Shown here: positions 11,846 through 12,020 of the stretch, in pieces | How the letters are laid out: the number at the start of each line of letters is the position of its first letter | Numbering within the stretch: the stretch's first letter is position 1 | Assembly (NCBI GenBank): GCA_026394095.1 | Contig: JAPKYY010000329.1 | Location: 1 to 12,020, forward strand | DNA: 12,020 bases | Source of the DNA: Acidobacteriota bacterium | GTDB lineage: Bacteria > Acidobacteriota > Terriglobia > Bryobacterales > Bryobacteraceae | Reading direction: 5' to 3' | The notes under the pieces: generated by a model | What the model saw: only the letters and a program-made list of their open reading frames with translations | Databases searched by the model: none | Told to the model about the DNA's origin: nothing | Translations under genes and position numbers: made by a program

Positions 11846-12020
11846 GAACTCTTGACTTGATCGTCCTTGTGGCGACGATCGGTTTTATCGTCCTCTACGG
11901 GTTGTGGAAGAGCCGGAAGACCTCGACGGTTTCGGGGTACCTGCTGGCGGATCGCTCTTTGCCCTGGCACACGGTGGCGTTGTCGATTATGGCGACGCAG
12001 GCGAGTGCTGTCACCTTCAT
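11842..12020 (+). CDS. Sodium:solute symporter (SSS family), 3' end cut by window edge
   Basis: Only the first 59 codons are inside the window. They read MRTLDLIVLVATIGFIVLYG (first span, periplasmic start), a basic cytoplasmic turn WKSRKTST, then GYLLADRSLPWHTVALSIMA and TQASAVTF. The (F)(Y/L)LA.R.LPW..va.S..AT..SA.TF block is the well-known start of SSS transporters (sodium-driven uptake of sugars, amino acids, vitamins or anions), ahead of their sodium-site helix. The substrate cannot be told from this part. Its ATG overlaps the stop of the 42-residue gene (ATGA). Together with the exported PIG-L protein it suggests outside processing followed by uptake. Confidence 0.88.
   Translation, partial: MRTLDLIVLVATIGFIVLYGLWKSRKTSTVSGYLLADRSLPWHTVALSIMATQASAVTF

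Noticed and set aside
1..12020. tRNA, rRNA, CRISPR array or insertion sequence
   Set aside because: No cloverleaf or rRNA-like segment, no regularly spaced direct repeats and no transposase motif or terminal repeats were seen on reading both strands; small non-coding RNAs cannot be excluded by eye.

Overview
The window looks like a chromosomal segment of a soil-type Acidobacteriota, most likely of the Bryobacterales/Solibacter group. This is inferred from style, not proven: a secreted PIG-L (LmbE-like) protein is translationally coupled to a sodium:solute symporter, there is a very large secreted CxxCH/PPC/toroid protein, several toxin-antitoxin loci are scattered about, and the + strand is G/T-rich over most of its length. 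No RNA gene, insertion sequence or CRISPR array was found.

Left part (1-3801) is an accessory zone full of small, partly decayed genes. On the minus strand lie a PIN-domain protein (cut by the left edge), a SnoaL-like protein that appears to be exported, and a HicB antitoxin preceded by only the last 27 codons of its HicA toxin. On the plus strand follow a multi-pass membrane protein (DUF7010-like), a DUF3592-type membrane protein broken by one in-frame TAA, a small antitoxin-like protein, and an apparently intact BrnT toxin whose overlapping BrnA antitoxin has lost its middle and its frame. On the minus strand at 3483-3801 is a second BrnA/CopG-type antitoxin, broken by a stop and a frameshift. 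The zone is therefore a cluster of eroding toxin-antitoxin modules, with one toxin (BrnT) that seems to have outlived its antitoxin.

Middle part (3830-9178). A short minus-strand protein of unknown function abuts a long plus-strand unit. The first gene of that unit encodes a very large exported protein: signal peptide, PPC-like beta domain, CxxCH haem motif, squalene-cyclase-like alpha/alpha repeats, HEAT-like helices and a second CxxCH near the C terminus. It is split into two frames at about 6660-6724. Shikimate dehydrogenase (aroE, unusual substrate loop) follows with a 4-nt overlap, then bacterioferritin (bfr). A strong hairpin with a T-tract at 9197-9244 looks like the terminator of this unit.

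Right part (9222-12020) starts inside that hairpin: the start codon of the exported PIG-L/LmbE protein sits in its loop. A 42-residue single-span membrane protein (TGATG overlap) and a sodium:solute symporter (ATGA overlap, cut by the right edge) follow. These three look like one translationally coupled operon, plausibly for extracellular deacetylation or breakdown of a sugar-containing substrate and uptake of the product; that role is inference.
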